From Formicarius rufipectus (Eukaryota > Chordata > Aves > Passeriformes > Formicariidae): a stretch of 64,000 bases of DNA. Made by a program: the position numbers and the translations under genes. Of the stretch, positions 10,541 through 25,146 are shown one piece after another; position 1 is the stretch's first letter; each line of letters opens with the position of its first letter. The notes under the pieces were generated by a model. It saw nothing but the letters and a program-made list of their open reading frames with translations, did no database searches and was not told the DNA's origin. The stretch covers positions 77,099 to 141,098 of the forward strand of contig VXAU01002084.1 of assembly GCA_013399695.1 (NCBI GenBank), in the 5' to 3' direction.

Positions 10541-13500
10541 AACAACACCCAGAGATGGGTGATATTACATCCAAACTGTGAATATATAACTTAATTCCTG
10601 CTTCATTTCTTAGTAAAGAAAAGAAAGGGCATGTGGGAAGCACATTTCTGAATGTCTAAGATCAAGGTCTGAAACAGTATTAACCCATACTGGGGAGGAA
10701 GTGAGTTTTTACATCACCTGGTGAAGACTGAACTTTCATTGGACTTCAAAATTAGTGGTTCTTCACATTCTTAGTTATAACACTGCTTCTATCTCCCTCC
10801 AAAGGGTGTAGTTAACAAAGTTTTTATCATCAATGAAAATTACAATGTGATCTCATTAAAAATTTTATCAGCGAAGGTGGGGTGCAACAACCTGAGTGCA
10901 AATAAAAATGTACATCTGTGGATAAGAAGGAGGAAGAAATGTTTCAAATTAGTTCTAATACAAAAGCCAATTCTAACATCAAGTCATGCAATTACCACTA
11001 AACAGCAATGATGTAACTGCATATTGAAGTGTGACAAAAAAGCAAGCTAAAGAGCAAGTGTTGGGCATATTTCTAAAATAAAGAAGCCCCAAATAACCTT
11101 CAACTTCCTTCCTTTCTGCACTCTTTTCATTCTTACTAGATGATGCACAGAGAAAATAGCAACATTTATCATTTTAAAACATGAGAAAATTTTGGAGAGG
11201 ACTTGTGTTTGGGGGCACAGAAATCTCGAGGTTGTCTTTTTGCCAATGTGCTGTTTTATTATTGCACTCAGGGTGCACTGCTGACAGTCCCTGTTCTGCA
11301 AAAATGACAGAAAACGGGGAGCAGAAGTAAGCAGTTTCACTTCTTGCACACAAAATGTCAACTTAGCTGTTATCTTATGGCCTAAGTGATTAGCAGAAAT
11401 ACATAATCATTTCTGAAGCTGTTTACTGTATCTGCCACAGAAGCAGCCAAATTCCCAAGCTATCTGAAATCCTTTGCTTCCAGTTCTCAGGGTTGCTTGC
11501 TTATATTAGAGCTGATGCTTCAGTCCCTCACAGTGATTTTGCTGCCAAATATTTGTGTGCTGTTGTATTATTTTCTAACTTACTTCCCTTTAATTAATGC
11601 TCTCTTTTACCAAAAAGATGAAGTGATCAAGCACCTTTCAGTACAAAGAAGCCACCAATCAAACATTTGTTGCATAATTTAAACAAGTGGTGAGAGAGAG
11701 ACTACCTGAATAATTCCATTGTGTTCTCTACCCAGAATACTCAGATAAAGTCCCTAAAGGCCTGAAACCATACCAAAGGAAAAAAAAAAAAAAAAAGTTG
11801 CTTTTTCCGTCTTTCTCATTCTCTTACTCCCTCATTACACACTGGGCTTGCTTCCAACATACTGGAGGTCAGTCTGATGGGCTTTTTATAACTTAATCCT
11901 TAGAATCTGGAATCTACACTTGTTTTATTTTTTAATTCTGATGCGATTTATTATCATAAATAAAATAATTTATTATGGTAACAAATGACATTCATAATTT
12001 CTGTTATATTGGCTTCAGGGCTCATTAATAATATATGTTTCTGTTGTAATAACAATTTTGCACCAATATATCAATACTGTGCTTTTTTAAAAAATATACT
12101 ATGATTGCAATAAAAATAGTGTATTTATATGTTAACTTTCACCTAGGAAGAGACTAGATCGTCTACAATACATACTTGTGATGAAATGCAGAAACTCCAC
12201 AGAGAATTGTTGCAGGAAAAAAAAGCGGGTTAATATACTTTGGGCGGACACAGAACAAACCCCCATACAAATGATCTGACCTCTTATTCTTTATAGAAAA
12301 TTAGATCCAAGAACCAACTCTTTTCCACTAAAAGACTGTTTGGAAGTTGCATTATCAAACATTAAAGAGAAGCTTTATCTATGGACACCACTTGTATATG
12401 AACATTCCATCTTCCAGGGTTTCTCAAACTATGGTCCCTGGAAATCACAGGTTAAAAGGCATCATCACACTCTTCTTCGGAGAGCGCATATTTTTCCCAT
12501 CAGTTCATAGCAGGGATATGATGAAAGAGGCAATAAGTCAAACTCTAAAAATGGTGTTCTGTAGAAAGAGAATGTATTTACTGTGTATATTCACATAATG
12601 GCAAACTCAAAAATGTTGTCATTCTGCAAAATACCTCACGTTATGAATTTTATGCTGAACCAGAAGCAGCTGAGAAAAGAAGGCAAAAAATACTTCTCTA
12701 ACTTTTGAGTTTTTTGGGGGAAAGTCTTTAACAAATAGTGTACCATGTTTTTCTTCAGTAATCATAGAGGCAAAACATGTGTGCAGGTTTAGCACTGAAG
12801 AACCACAGTGGTATCTGTTCCAGACTTAAATGTGCTTCCTACTGACTTTGACAAATGAAGTCAGAAATGCCTAAGACTTTTTTTCCTCTAGGGCTTGACC
12901 CAAAAAAAAATTAGATATATCCATGTTAGACAGCATAATGCCTGTTTCAAAGAATTTGTCCCCAAAAGTATCATCCAAAAGCCATAACTATAAGAAGTGG
13001 TCCCTACATAATATAAGGAAATCAAGTGCCTTCAATGTATGAGTCAAAAGCTCACACCCGTACATTGGGAAGGAAATGGCCATTCAAACTACAAATCCAA
13101 AGGGGTAAACTCCTAGTTTTCTTTCACATTGATGCCTGTCAGCTAGGACTGTCCATAAAACATAGGTAATCACAGCAGCATTCCTTACTTTCTAACACTT
13201 TGTCTGAGCATGGATTCATGGCGTAGGATGTGAGAAGTCTGTTTTGGACCAAGCATCTTTCAGGTGGAAAACAATTTATCTCCATGACACGCAAAGGAGT
13301 AGTTGTTTAACTGCCTTAGCCAAACATGGAACCACAAATTAGGTGGTTTCCACACAAGAGTACTTGGGGCTTACACTTGACCTGAAAGTCCACATATTTT
13401 GCAGTATGCTGTCTAAGATCTGGAAAACTCTTGCAGATAATTCTTTCACCTACAGGGAACAATATGAGCACTTTATTAGTTACCTCCTGACCAATGGTCT

Positions 13501-15980
13501 TAACTGAAGAAGTGGCAGAGGCCACGCTTTTAACTTTGTAGGCACTGCCATTCTACAGGTTTGGGAGCTGAGCTGAAGGGCAGCCTAGCATAATTTCAAA
13601 ATGAAAGCTAAGCAGAGGCAATAATGAGCAAGACACACTTGCCCATCAATGGCAAGCTAACTGTGAGCTTGTAGTGACCATGGGTAGTGGTTAGGTCCTA
13701 GTTACAGTCACCAAAAGGCAAGAAAAAGCACTCTACAAGACTTGCTCTGGCACTGAACAGTTCTCAAGCAACAGAATGCAGACTACTGCTTCCTTAGCAA
13801 TTATATTCAGGAGTGTTTTCCCATTTTCTATTTTAAAAGGCAGCTGTCAGTCCCAAGTGAAAATTCTTCCCTTCCACAACTTTTCAGCTAATGGCCTGAT
13901 TTCTGAACTGACCTGGAGTTTGCTTAACCATAATAAGAAAGTTCATTCAAAACAGAATGTTGGACCATTTCTAACTCAGCTGATAAAAGCACTCCCCTTG
14001 CAATGACAGAAACATTAATATGTACAGAAAGTAAAGAGAGCTGTTAGAGTTATTGAAGCATTAGACTTGGATGCTGGGTTTTGGTAACAAGAGAAAGGCT
14101 CTTTCCCTGGCAGTGTTATGGTGAAAGTTATTTAACATGCTTGCATTGCCAGCAAGAAAATTGGCATAACAAGGTTTTCTTACTTTATAATCAATATTCA
14201 TCTTGCTGCTAGCCAGCTGAAAATTACCTGCGTTATTCAGGTAGTGAGTACCAAACTCAGTGGTAACTGATTTCTAATGCAAAAAATTTATTGTGGTTAT
14301 TAGTTCCTGTATATTTCCTATTTGTTTTTGCTAGTGGTGATGGATTTGTTTGTTTAGTTCTTCTATTATCTTTCATTCCAAAACTTAAGTCTCATCAGGC
14401 CAGAGAGTCTCAGGTTAAAAGGAATTATGATCAAATCTCATCATATCATAATACTTCTATCTTTCTCATATTGCCGAATTAAAAGACCTCACCTAGAAAC
14501 TGATGGTCTAAAAGACATGAGGTGAATTATCACGGTTCCACATTTGCAGCAGTAGAAATGTAGGGGTTTCATCATCCCAGCTCTCAAAAAAAAAAAAAAA
14601 AATCAACTCTTCTAAACCATTTAGCAAGAAAGAGCTTTGAATGAACCAGTATTCACTATGATTTCAATTTATAGAAACAGGAAATGGAAGAATAAATACA
14701 TTAGTAATACAGTTTAAAACAGTTTAATGACTACATAAAATTCCTTTGTACTATTTACTTTAATAATGCATGGAATGAAAAAAAAAAAAAATAAACAAAA
14801 TATTTAGAAAGAAACAGAAAAGGAGAAAACTGCAGTTTGCTAAAGTGGTAGCTGAATGTGAAACTGTGATTCCTAAACTATAATTTTCAATTACCATGTG
14901 CTACTGAGCCATTAGTATGTACACAGCGCTTCTCTTCACCAGGTTTACAGGTGATATTATTAATAACAGGAGCTTTTTACTATAGCCAGAATTCTGAGGG
15001 ACAATTTTAAGTGAATCAACACCCTTTCATTTTTCATTTCTTGGATTTTATGATAACCAGCAGTTTCATGATACAGATATTTGTCTATTAGGAACTTGAT
15101 GGAAATTACCAAGCTCTTTCCCATATATCACATTGTTCAAGGCAAAGAGTTATTTCCTGGTATTTTTGATAGTTAAACTCTGCTAAAGCATAAGGGAAAG
15201 TTCCAATGAGATAGAACTCTAGTCAAGTATTCCATATGAAATACCCTTCTCCTCTGCAGTCAACTTTGAATTCTGATAAAATTTGGAAAAGAAATTGACA
15301 GGCACTTCTGGGTTTTTTACTAATATTATTCTCTTCTTTGAATACAATTTTGTTTCTAGGCATAATTTTCCTCATTTTTTTTTAAATTTTGACATGGAAA
15401 AATAAAAAGTTGCACATGTCTTTCGAAAGCTTCTGTTGATAAAACTTTGAGCTATATGAAGGACACCTAAAGCCTATTCTGTAAAATATTCCAGGTATAA
15501 AATATGTAAAGTATTTTGGGGTTATGATTAACATTCAGGGATGGTGAACTAACTGGTAAAGCAGTTGATGGTTGATGTGAGAAGCAACTCCAGCACACAT
15601 AAATGTCAATATCACTGAAAGACATAAGAGTATGAAGAGGCATAAATAAACTCCACTGACCTGGTTGAAAAAAAGTGCTGGAAAAAATTTGCCCTTCCCA
15701 GTAACCCTCCTCTGTCATTTATATCCTCATCCATTTCTGTGAAACCTCATGATCAGGCTATTCAAAATAGAAAATTTCCATCAGTTCTGATTCTGAAAGG
15801 TTTAGACGTTCTTGAAAAACTCTGCTACAAGCCTTGCTTCATTTTAAAATCAAACCACTGCTTGTCTGTCTTTTAAACTGAGATAAAGGCCTTTAGACCA
15901 TTTACTAGGCATCTCTGGCCTGAAAAATATACTTCCATAGAAAACAGGATAGATCTTGTAATCTGCTATACCCTATGGAA

Positions 15981-16046
15981 ATTATATATTTCCATATATA
16001 TTTTTATATATATAATGTGATATATAATATATGTATTATATATATC
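15981..16046. repeat. AT-rich alternating TA/TATATT block
   Basis: Almost pure A/T with repeated 'tatata' and self-complementary stretches. It is a low-complexity microsatellite-like sequence able to form cruciform or unwound structures. Confidence 0.85.
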
Positions 16047-16909
16047 CTGTATTTTAAAAAATAATGGGCATTCTTATTTTTAAAACCTTTCAGTAATGCA
16101 GGAAATTACTCCTGTAATCTAAAGTAAAAACCAGATTCTCAACTAATGTAAAGATTTTTACCTCTACCAAAATCAGAGTTGCTAACACCAACTATAAAAT
16201 CCACTAAAGCTGTATGTTAAGCCTCATTCTACTTGTTGAAACAAAAGGATGAAGATATGACACAGCCAGACTGTTCCTTCTTACTGCTGCCAGAATTGTA
16301 TTGATGTTGGCAATACCAGTCTGACCAAACACCTTAATGAAGAGAGATTTGTTTAAACCAACTATGTGTGTGCCTTGCAGCCCTGTCACAGAGAAGATGG
16401 CAACTGCCTCTTCTCCTTTTTGAGTATTCTTTATGCATAGCTTTATGAAAAGTTATATTCCCAGACATATAGGAAGAGATCCAGCAAGTCTTACTTACTC
16501 AGAACTGAAAGCTTTAAACGTTAGTCTTGAGGGACATTATTACACTGCAGGTCAATAATGCCTAGTAACCTTTGCCATGCCTCCTGAAGGCAAACACACT
16601 TATTATGACACTCCATTCTGCTACAGATGAAAGCCTTTGGAAAGGCTGGCTTAAGGTTAGGAACCATATGGAGGTATCCCTCAGAGGATGCCCTGCAAGG
16701 GGACTAAGCTCATGTAGAACAACAATGTTTGCCTCTCTTGCCCCTTGCTCTGCGTATCACTTTGAAGCAAAGGTACTAAGGGAATTCTTGACTACAACAG
16801 ATGATAAAAAATATTTTAGATCCATGCTTCCAACAACAGTTAATTTAAAGGGAAGCATTTGAGATTTAGTTGCTGATGAACACTGCATTTCAACACATGG
16901 GAAAAGACT

Positions 16910-16930
16910 GGGTGAGGGTTTGGGGCTGGG
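16910..16930 (+). other. Canonical G-quadruplex motif
   Basis: Four G-runs lie within 21 bases: GGG (16910-16912), GGG (16916-16918), GGGG (16922-16925) and GGG (16928-16930). The loops are TGA, TTT and CT. This satisfies the usual G3+/N1-7 rule. Two more GGG runs follow at 16941-16943 and 16958-16960. It stands out in AT-rich surroundings. Confidence 0.85.
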
Positions 16931-19900
16931 ATGCCAGTTTGGGTAAGGTTTTTGGTTGGGATTTTTTTTAATTTCTGTTCAATTTAAAATTGACTGTGCT
17001 CTTCTCCACTTACAAGTTGAAGTTTCTGCCCATTCTGCTTTGCAATTTCTCAGCTAAGCATAAAAATTGCTCCAGGAATTTTTCCACAGAGAAGCATTTG
17101 TTTCCACAATCTTCATAGTCCTTATTTTAGCTTCCTGAACTAGAATGACCATGCTAGATTTTGCTTCAGTGGCAGGTTAGAGTGTGATAAACTGACTTTT
17201 TAAGTTACAGGCTATCAGATTACAGTAGTGAAATTACACATTACCACTTACCTTATTGAATTATAGCTAACGGAAATACTTGAAATATAGACTTTACAGT
17301 TATAGTGTTTTGTTCTTATATTTCCTCCTTATTTGTTATGCATTTTGGCAAAGCAAGATGTTACAGTCTTTTTCCAGTTAAAAATTATTTTATGATGTTG
17401 AAAATTAGGAATTATTTTTAAATGGAAGAGTACAAAAAAAAATCTGCCTTCCCCTAGAAACCCATAGAAAACCAAGGTAAATTAACATTCTCTGACTTCG
17501 GCTTATAGCAGAAGATTGGCTGCAAAACTAAGCTCCCTATGTAGGCTGCATTGCTGAAATTCTAGAATGCTTGGATCATCGGCCCATTGTCATTGATAGG
17601 AACTAGAAAAATTAGCAGAGAAAATTATATCCTCAGCTGACATAAGTAAATTGCACTGAGCTGAAGTCTGTTGTTCCGTACTGATTTGAACAAATTTCAG
17701 ACCTGGTTCTTTAATGCGTAGGAGAAAAAGTTCACTAGTTCAAGAACTTCATATTGCAACAAACCTTTCTGATTTGGCTATAAGAAGTCTGTTTCAGAAC
17801 CAGCTCTGCTGCCACCTATCTGGTTTGACTCCATAAGTTAATAACAGTTCTTTACACTGTCAAAGCAAGGGGTTTAAAAATAATTAATCATTTTGAAGAA
17901 GCACCATTTCCACGGGCTTTGCCTTTTTTTTTTTTGTTTTTTTTAGCTTTGGTTTTATCCAGTCTACATTTTCTTACCTTTTTTTTTTTCCCTCTGCCTT
18001 TGCAATGTCCATTTATTTCTTGGTCAAAGTGCAGTTTTCATGCTTTTTCTAGAATGAAAAAAATCTTTGCCAGCCTCACAGAAATCAGAACAATAAAAAT
18101 GTGTGTTTTTTTTTCTATCAGGATTAATTGCTCTTTTAAAAATATTTTTAGACTCTCATAGGTGTATTCTAATTTTCAGGCTGTTGAGCATTGAATCAAG
18201 ACTATCAAATCTTGAGTGCAAAGTGTGTGTCACCTAATTCTCTCTTCATACATCCCTGGGTGTAGGACTACACCTCATCAAGCTGTTGGACAGACTTGTT
18301 TCATAATCTACAAGCCCCACCTCGAAACCAGTCTATCATACCACAGGTGCAGCCTGACACCCCAGCCATTGTAGGTAAGAAACTAAAATACTCAAGTTTC
18401 TTCTTTAATGGCTCAATGGGACACAAGTAGGCTCAGCTCTTCAGAAAAGAAGGCCAATTTTTAATCACCTAAGTGTTGATTTTCATTCCTATTGTTGAGA
18501 ATCTAGGCTGCAGTATATGAGCCATTTTCACTGGGACACCCTGGCCCCTTTTTCATTGCTCTAGCAAAGAAAGCAGCTGTAAATCCAGCTGCATTTATGG
18601 CTGTTTTGTATTACTGGTGCAGCAGAAAGTGACCAGAGAACATTAGTGAACCTGCCTATATATATCAAATGCCTCAACAGTGTCATTTTTAACTGTCAGA
18701 TTTTTCAGAGATATAAATCTGTATCTTTTAATGTCTGTTGTGTAATGGACAAGGATAGTTAAAGAGCAGATTCTTCTGTTTTCTCAGACTTTCCACTGCT
18801 GACTCTTGACTTTTCTAGCAAGAATTTCTTTTTCCTTCATTTTAACAGAGCTACCTGTCTTGAACTCCTCATTGCAAAGTGGTGCCAATATATAAATGAC
18901 TTCACCTTTTAAGTACTTGTTATGAATAGATAGCACAATAGACGCTTTCATTATTCCAGTTAAATAGCACCAAGAGTAACACTGTATTTTACCAGCACCA
19001 AAATGGTGGCTGAATGAAGGAATCCCCAAGCATTCTGTGATGGAGATGATAAACCAGGCCTGTTACACAGTTGAAGGTTTAGTAAGATACTTAATATCCT
19101 TCCTATGATAAAGAATGTTCATACACACTTACACAGGCTATATATATGGAGTCTCACTCTGAAAAATAATTCATTTTGCACTGGCTTGGTCATCTCTCCA
19201 TCAGTTGTTTGCAACCGTTTAACAATTCCTATTTATTCTGCTCACACAGGAAGGTCTGATTTGACAAGTGCATTCACTGTACACACAAAGATTGCAGGTG
19301 AAAACTTTTAATCTGAACAGACCTTTACCTTATTGTACATCACAGCTGGCAGACAGAGCTTCCATTGAACGTGTCAATTCCATCTTTAGAAACTGGTTAG
19401 GAAGTAAGTCAAATCACAGAGCTAAACACTGAATTGCAACAGATGTATTCTGACTACATAATAGGTATATTCTATACTGGGAGCAGTCACTTCAAAGTTA
19501 CTCCATTTTCCACTTTGAGGCAACCCGTTCCTGAAGAGTAGTTCTGTGCAAATATATTCACAATAGAAAAATTCATAATAAATAATAAGTAGCAGTAAAT
19601 CACATATAAAACTTTAAAAGAATTTATAACAAGCTGTATGATTTTCTGAAAATGTGTTCTCACTGCAATATACTGTCAGAGGCATTAAAGAGCTAAAAAT
19701 CTATTTATGCTAATTATTTCTGTCACTAGCAGGGAAGCCAGCTGGAAATTGTCACAAACATAGATATGGCCTGTGTTTTCTCCCCTAAAAAAACTATGCA
19801 ATGGCCTTCCCATGGGGCCCAATATGTGAGTCACCACAACTGCTACAGCAGCCAGCACGTCCACTGTATGAAAATGTCCATACATATTTAGCTTCAAATT

Positions 19901-21130
19901 AGAACTTCTGTAGTGGCTTCTGTTGCAAACAGGAGATTTCCCTTTGTTTTTACACTGTCTGATAATTTGAATACTTTGCACCCATCAGAATCAACCAAGT
20001 TTTTATTTCAGCAGAAAGAAGTCAATGCGCAAGCATGACAGAATCACTTTGTTGTAATACCACTACAGCTTTCTGTCCTACTTTTTCAGTTTTCCTTCAA
20101 CAAAGATTTGCTGAAACTCCTGAAGCATATTTCTATTTTCATTCTTTTTTAAGCCTAACTAGCTCTTTCTTTGCAGATGAAAGAGGGATTGGTGTGAAAA
20201 TATTTACAACTCTCTCTGTTGCTGTGATAGTTTGGAGCAGCCTTTTCATCCAGCACTGACCCAAAGAGCTGAAACCAACACAAAAAGCTTTCTTTTGTCC
20301 TTCTCCTGGCCATGTCTCTGACATGTTTTCTATACCAAAGACAGAGATAGCTCCCTATGCAGGAGATGGAAATCTACCAAGGGAAGTCAAAATCAAACAA
20401 ACAGAAAGGATTTGCACAATGCAGACAACAAGAAATGTGTAGGTTTCAGTGTCAACACACAGCAACCAAATTTCTGGGTAAGTAATAAGTACCAATATAA
20501 ATGATTTAGTGCTGTGTTCCAGTCACACCAGACACCAGTGATAGGTACTCTCTGTTGGCTGTGAATATCTGCTTAATATTCTGTCCTGTGAGGTGACAGG
20601 GTTTGGGTCTGAACTCTGATTAATTCCAAAAACTCTCATGGGGCAGAGCAAGAACAAGAGAGCATTTATTATTATAAAAGTAACATTCATGGGTTATGCC
20701 AGGACCCCTTCATTTATTCCAACATACAACTAGCAAACAGTTCCTTCCCCTCAGATACAGTAAGTCATGGTCTTGATTTACAGTATATCTGCAGTAAATG
20801 GCCATGTGCATGTTTTTCTCCCAGTGTAAATGTAAAGTTCAAAAGGACAAAGAGGGAGACATGCATCCTACAATTAGCCATGTATTTCAATATGGGCTAT
20901 AGGATATTCTCCTTCACCTTTCATAATACTTTATTGTTCAAGTAATACTTCTGGAATGCAAATACACTGATATAATTTGGAGATAGATAAATATATATAT
21001 ACACAGTGTATACATGAGCAAGCCAGCCCAGTTGGAACCTTATTCTGCACAGGTATATAGCTGTGCCAGCTATAATTCCATGAGCCATACTCAAGCTATC
21101 CTTGCTATTTTGAAAACTCAGCTATTAATA

Positions 21131-21161
21131 GATATATATAGATATATATATATATATATAT
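21131..21161. repeat. (TA)n microsatellite with GATATATA units
   Basis: Runs of 'gatatata' lead into an uninterrupted TA dinucleotide run, bordered by AT-rich DNA. Probably length-polymorphic. Confidence 0.9.
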
Positions 21162-22644
21162 TTAATAATATGCTCCTGTTAGCATATGTAAAAAAAATCT
21201 AAGTCTTCTTTTTGACAGTAAAATTGACATAAATTTACTTGTTCAACTTTTCTAGGCAAGGCTGAGGTCTGAAACAGCAGTGGTGTCACACGTTAAGTCT
21301 CTTCCAGTGTGTGCTTGCTAGCTAGCTCTGCTGATCATCAGCTGAAATTCCGGGAACAGGATGAATGGTGAATTGAATTTCTCCTTTGCTGTGCTTCCCA
21401 AACATATGCTTTTCATCAGTAGCTAGATCTTGGGTAAGGAATTTGCCATTTCAAATGCACCAAAAAGATAATGTTGATTAAAAAAACCCTCAGAATGACT
21501 TGTTGGCAAGAAAAATCCAAACTTTCAGGGAAATATTAATTCAGGCTTTGAAAATTTTAATTGTAACCTATGTAAGTTCTTAATTATTTTCACGTCATTT
21601 CCTAATGCAACAATTACAGTGCACAATGGGAATGCTTGTAATGTCAAGTGGTAATAAGAATAATATTGCATACTTGAATAATATTTTCTAATATATATAT
21701 AATTTTATTACTTAAGGTTTTACATAGTTTTTACTAAAATCTTTTTTATTTTATCAAAACACTCTCAGTTTCTTACTGTGGCTTAGAGTTTGTGACAGCA
21801 TATATAATTCCAAACTTAAAAGGAGAATTTTAGGAGTAAGTTGAATCTCCATTAACTTTGTGGGAACAGTTATCAGGTGGAAAAATACTGAATATTTAGA
21901 ATTAATTAAATTAATTTTTACTTCCTTTTTTCTGCTTAGATTGGAAATTTAGCAATAAAATAATTATATATTTTAATATAGTGTCTGTTACAATCCAAAT
22001 CTTGGTATAATACATACAAAACACTTATTATACTACAGCTCTTATTTTATGATAAATTGTCTGTATTTTCCAGATATGATATCATAGGATATCATAAGAT
22101 ATAGTTGAACACTGTTGGGAGATGCTGCCTAAAGAAAAATGCATTTTCTGGCAAAAATATCAGAAATTAGCCTGATAAGAAATGGCACATGAAAAGATGA
22201 TTTTGGAGAATTGGTCCCTTTGTGAGAAATTCAACTGTTGAAAAATCTTGTTTAAAAGCAGTTTTCAGTGAAGTAATGCCCAGCCTTGATCTTAAACATT
22301 ATTCTATATCATCCCCTATACATGCATAATGGCTCTAATTTTTCCTCAAGAAAATTTAGCTTATTCACAGCAATACATACTCCTGAATACTTCTAATTAG
22401 AAGGTATGTCTCTGTTTTTAAAACCCACAGTTACTTTTTTCTGCAACATGTGGGAGTTGTCCCACCCTGAAGTGTGTGAGTGGCAATGCAAATAGACGTT
22501 TACATTAAATTCAGATATCATTGTTCCAAATGTTTGACATTCAAAAATCAATGTTTAGTTTTCTGTTTTATGTCTACAGATATTAAATATCTCCTATGTA
22601 CCAATGTTTATAATATGAATATTTCCTAATCACCAGTGATCAGA

Positions 22645-23040
22645 AGACAAGACCATCTCTCCTATGAAGATGGGCTGATTTGGGGTTGTTCAGCCTGGAG
22701 AAGAGAAGGTTCCAGGGTTACCTCAATTCAGTGCTCCAGCACCTAAAGGGGCCTACAAGAGAGATGGAGAGGGCCTTTCAACAAGGGCATGCAGTGACAG
22801 GACAGGGAGAATGGCTTTAAACTAAAACAGAAGTAGGTTTATATTAGATGCTAGGAAGAAATTCTCTACTGTGAGGCAGTGGCCCATGTTGCCCAAAGAA
22901 GTTGTGGCAATGTTCAAAGCAACCTGGTCCAGTGAAAGGTTCCCTGCCCTTGGCAGCGCATTTGGAACAAGATGGATCTTCAAAGTCCCTTCCAACCCAA
23001 ACCATTCTATACCTCTATGCCTGTATGATTCTATGATTTG
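22645..23040 (+). mobile_element. CR1 LINE, 5'-truncated 3' end
   Basis: The block carries the usual order of the CR1 3' region: 'catctctcctatga', 'ggttgttcagcctggagaag' (near 22685-22705), 'aagagagatggagagggc', 'aggaagaaattct', 'gttgcccaaagaagttgtgg', 'aacctggtccagtg', 'ccttccaacccaaaccattctat', and finally 'attctatgatt'. That terminal octamer-type repeat marks the element's 3' end and gives plus orientation. Small internal deletions and substitutions show it is old and immobile. Severe 5' truncation is normal for CR1. The 5' boundary is approximate. Confidence 0.93.
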
Positions 23041-25146
23041 GTGAGACCATACATTTAAGTGTCCTTATTCACTGTGGTAGTTGCATTGCAGTTGTAATGG
23101 CCACCTGGTTAAGTAAGAGAGAAGCTGTGTAGCTTTTGTTTGACTAATTGACATCACAGGAAGGCTTTAGAGAACATAAAGTTTCTTTAGGGTTTTTTTA
23201 ATCCAAATTAGGCATTGTATTGACAAATTCAGTATTCTGAATGGATGTTAGCTAATTAAGTGCCGTGGCAGTGAGTCAACAAAAACCTCTGTGTTTCCTT
23301 TAACAAAGAGACTTAAAAAGACCCTTCGTGCAGCTTATTGCCTAGAAGAAACATCTACATCTTTTCTAAGTCATCCATCAGACAGGCATCTGAATGGTAG
23401 CCACAGTTCAGCAAGCTACATAAGAAATGTTAGATTATGATTATACTCATTCATTCGACAGGAACCTTGTAGATTAATATGGGGTTTTTAAATGGCACTC
23501 CACAAGTTAAAAGCTTTATGCACATTAAAATACAATGCATATTTCTTCACTGGATTTCAACATATATTATTCAGAACTTGTTACCTAATAAAGCTTTACT
23601 TGTTTGTTCAATGAATGTCTTATTCTCTGTAACTAGAGATTTCTGGGGTTTGGGGAAATTAAGGGCATAATTATAAATTACAAGATACCTTAATGCTACC
23701 TCAGTAAACATTTAACAATACTTTCCCTGTTATATGTGCCTTAGAAAAAGAAAATTCTCTGTTTCACTGGCAAAATCTTGAATAACATTCAGTACAACAT
23801 TGAGACATGTCATTCTTTCTTTTTTTTTTTTTTTTTTTTCCTTTCTCTTCTGCACATTTTTAGGTATTAAGTATATGATAATCAGCCCTGTTTCTTTCTT
23901 TATATTTGGGTTCTATCTTTGTAAGTGATGCTGTCTTGGAGCACTGATGTTCAAAACTGAAGGGTGCCAGACCCAAATCCCACGCTGTGCCATAGTCTGA
24001 AAGATTATCTTCCTATATTACAGACATTAAATTAGACCAGAAAGTACCACAGCCCCTGATGTGCATGTGGTAATACTTTGAAAGGACAGAAACTGTTCCC
24101 AACAGCTTCAAAATTGTCCAGCACAGAGTAGCTGCTGTGTGGGCTTTTATCCTCCTACAGATAACGTCAAGCATATCTACTGCTGTGTGCATTCTGCAGC
24201 CTTGATAAGAGGAAGAAGAAAACTTTTCAGGACTACAAGACACAGCTAAAACTAGAACTTTCTCTCTAGCCACTGACAGATTTTTGGGATTAAAATAGCA
24301 TAACTCTGAGGTATTTTGTTAGTTTTATAGATGTTGAGGCCATAAAAGCACTTGGATTTTGTTTTTTGGGAAGTCTACTAATATAGTCTATGCAGCCATA
24401 ATACATTTAATAATTGCAATAATCTCTATTAACTTGAAATACAAGCACAGTATAGAGTGACCTTAGACACAGGCCAGATAATTACTGTGCAGTTCCAGGG
24501 AAAATTTCAGGCAGTAAAGTTGTTGTTATTTTCATTGTTAGCAGTGATAATGCAGTGCATTTAAGTTATGTAATAGATTTATATGTCAAGTTAATCTTTT
24601 CCTCAGCACAATCCCAGGAAAGCACCTTTTTTTCCATGTACCCTCTAAAGTACATCCCTCTGTGAATCATCAGTCTATGTTGTTATTATTAGTCTTCTGC
24701 ATTTTCTGTGTAACATTATGGAAGGTGGCTTAAGCAAAGTGACCCGAAGTACTACAATACATTTCAGGACCTTGAAAACACCAGTGGAGGCAGAGGAAGG
24801 TAACAATCTATTGCAAAGGCACACCTTTTTAATTATTATTTTGTTTTCTTTGCTTTATCGGTTTGTTTTGGTTTGAACATAGTGTTTTTCTAAGCCGATG
24901 AAGGTACTTTGGCAATACTATTGACAAAGAACACAAACAGGTTATGTATTCTCAAATTAAACACACAAATGTAGTGAGTCCAACAGGAAGAGAACTACCC
25001 ATATTAGGAGGCTAAAATCCACAAGGGACCTCTCTTGTGCCTGATGGATAGTCTTGATTGTTTGTTGTCTTTGGCAGTGAAGGCAACTGAAGTTCCCATG
25101 TTCCAAACAATCTTCCCACCAGTTAGGTCTATTTGCTGAAGGAGAT
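23041..25146. other. Unique non-coding stretch
   Basis: No gene, RNA gene or repeat is recognised apart from a T20 run at 23820-23839. The minus-strand open frame at 24013-24273 has no recognisable domain and is taken as chance. Confidence 0.55.
23820..23839. repeat. (T)20 mononucleotide tract
   Basis: An uninterrupted T run within a pyrimidine-rich segment, with no associated element visible. Confidence 0.95.

Larger units (their letters stand above)
10540..22644. other. Long unique AT-rich non-coding stretch
   Basis: No coding frame, RNA gene or confident interspersed repeat is recognised over about 12 kb. It holds A-tracts near 11780, 14586 and 14779, pyrimidine tracts at 17922-17990, an AT-rich alternating block at 15981-16046, a (TA)n run at 21131-21161 and a G-quadruplex motif at 16910-16930. 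Open frames such as 16572-16862 and 19685-19981 show no recognisable domains. Confidence 0.55.

Noticed and set aside
10419..10643. Poly-Lys and poly-Phe frames across 10466-10539
   Set aside because: They are pure translation artefacts of the poly-A tract. The same holds for 44024-44250 and 30938-31211.
12410..12470. String 'tttctcaaactatggtccctgg', reminiscent of DNA-transposon ends
   Set aside because: Only one short string fits. No inverted terminal repeats or target-site duplication were found.
20590..20720. Possible LTR-like segment on minus with TTTATT
   Set aside because: It has no ends, no internal region and no compositional boundary. A single polyadenylation-like string is not enough.
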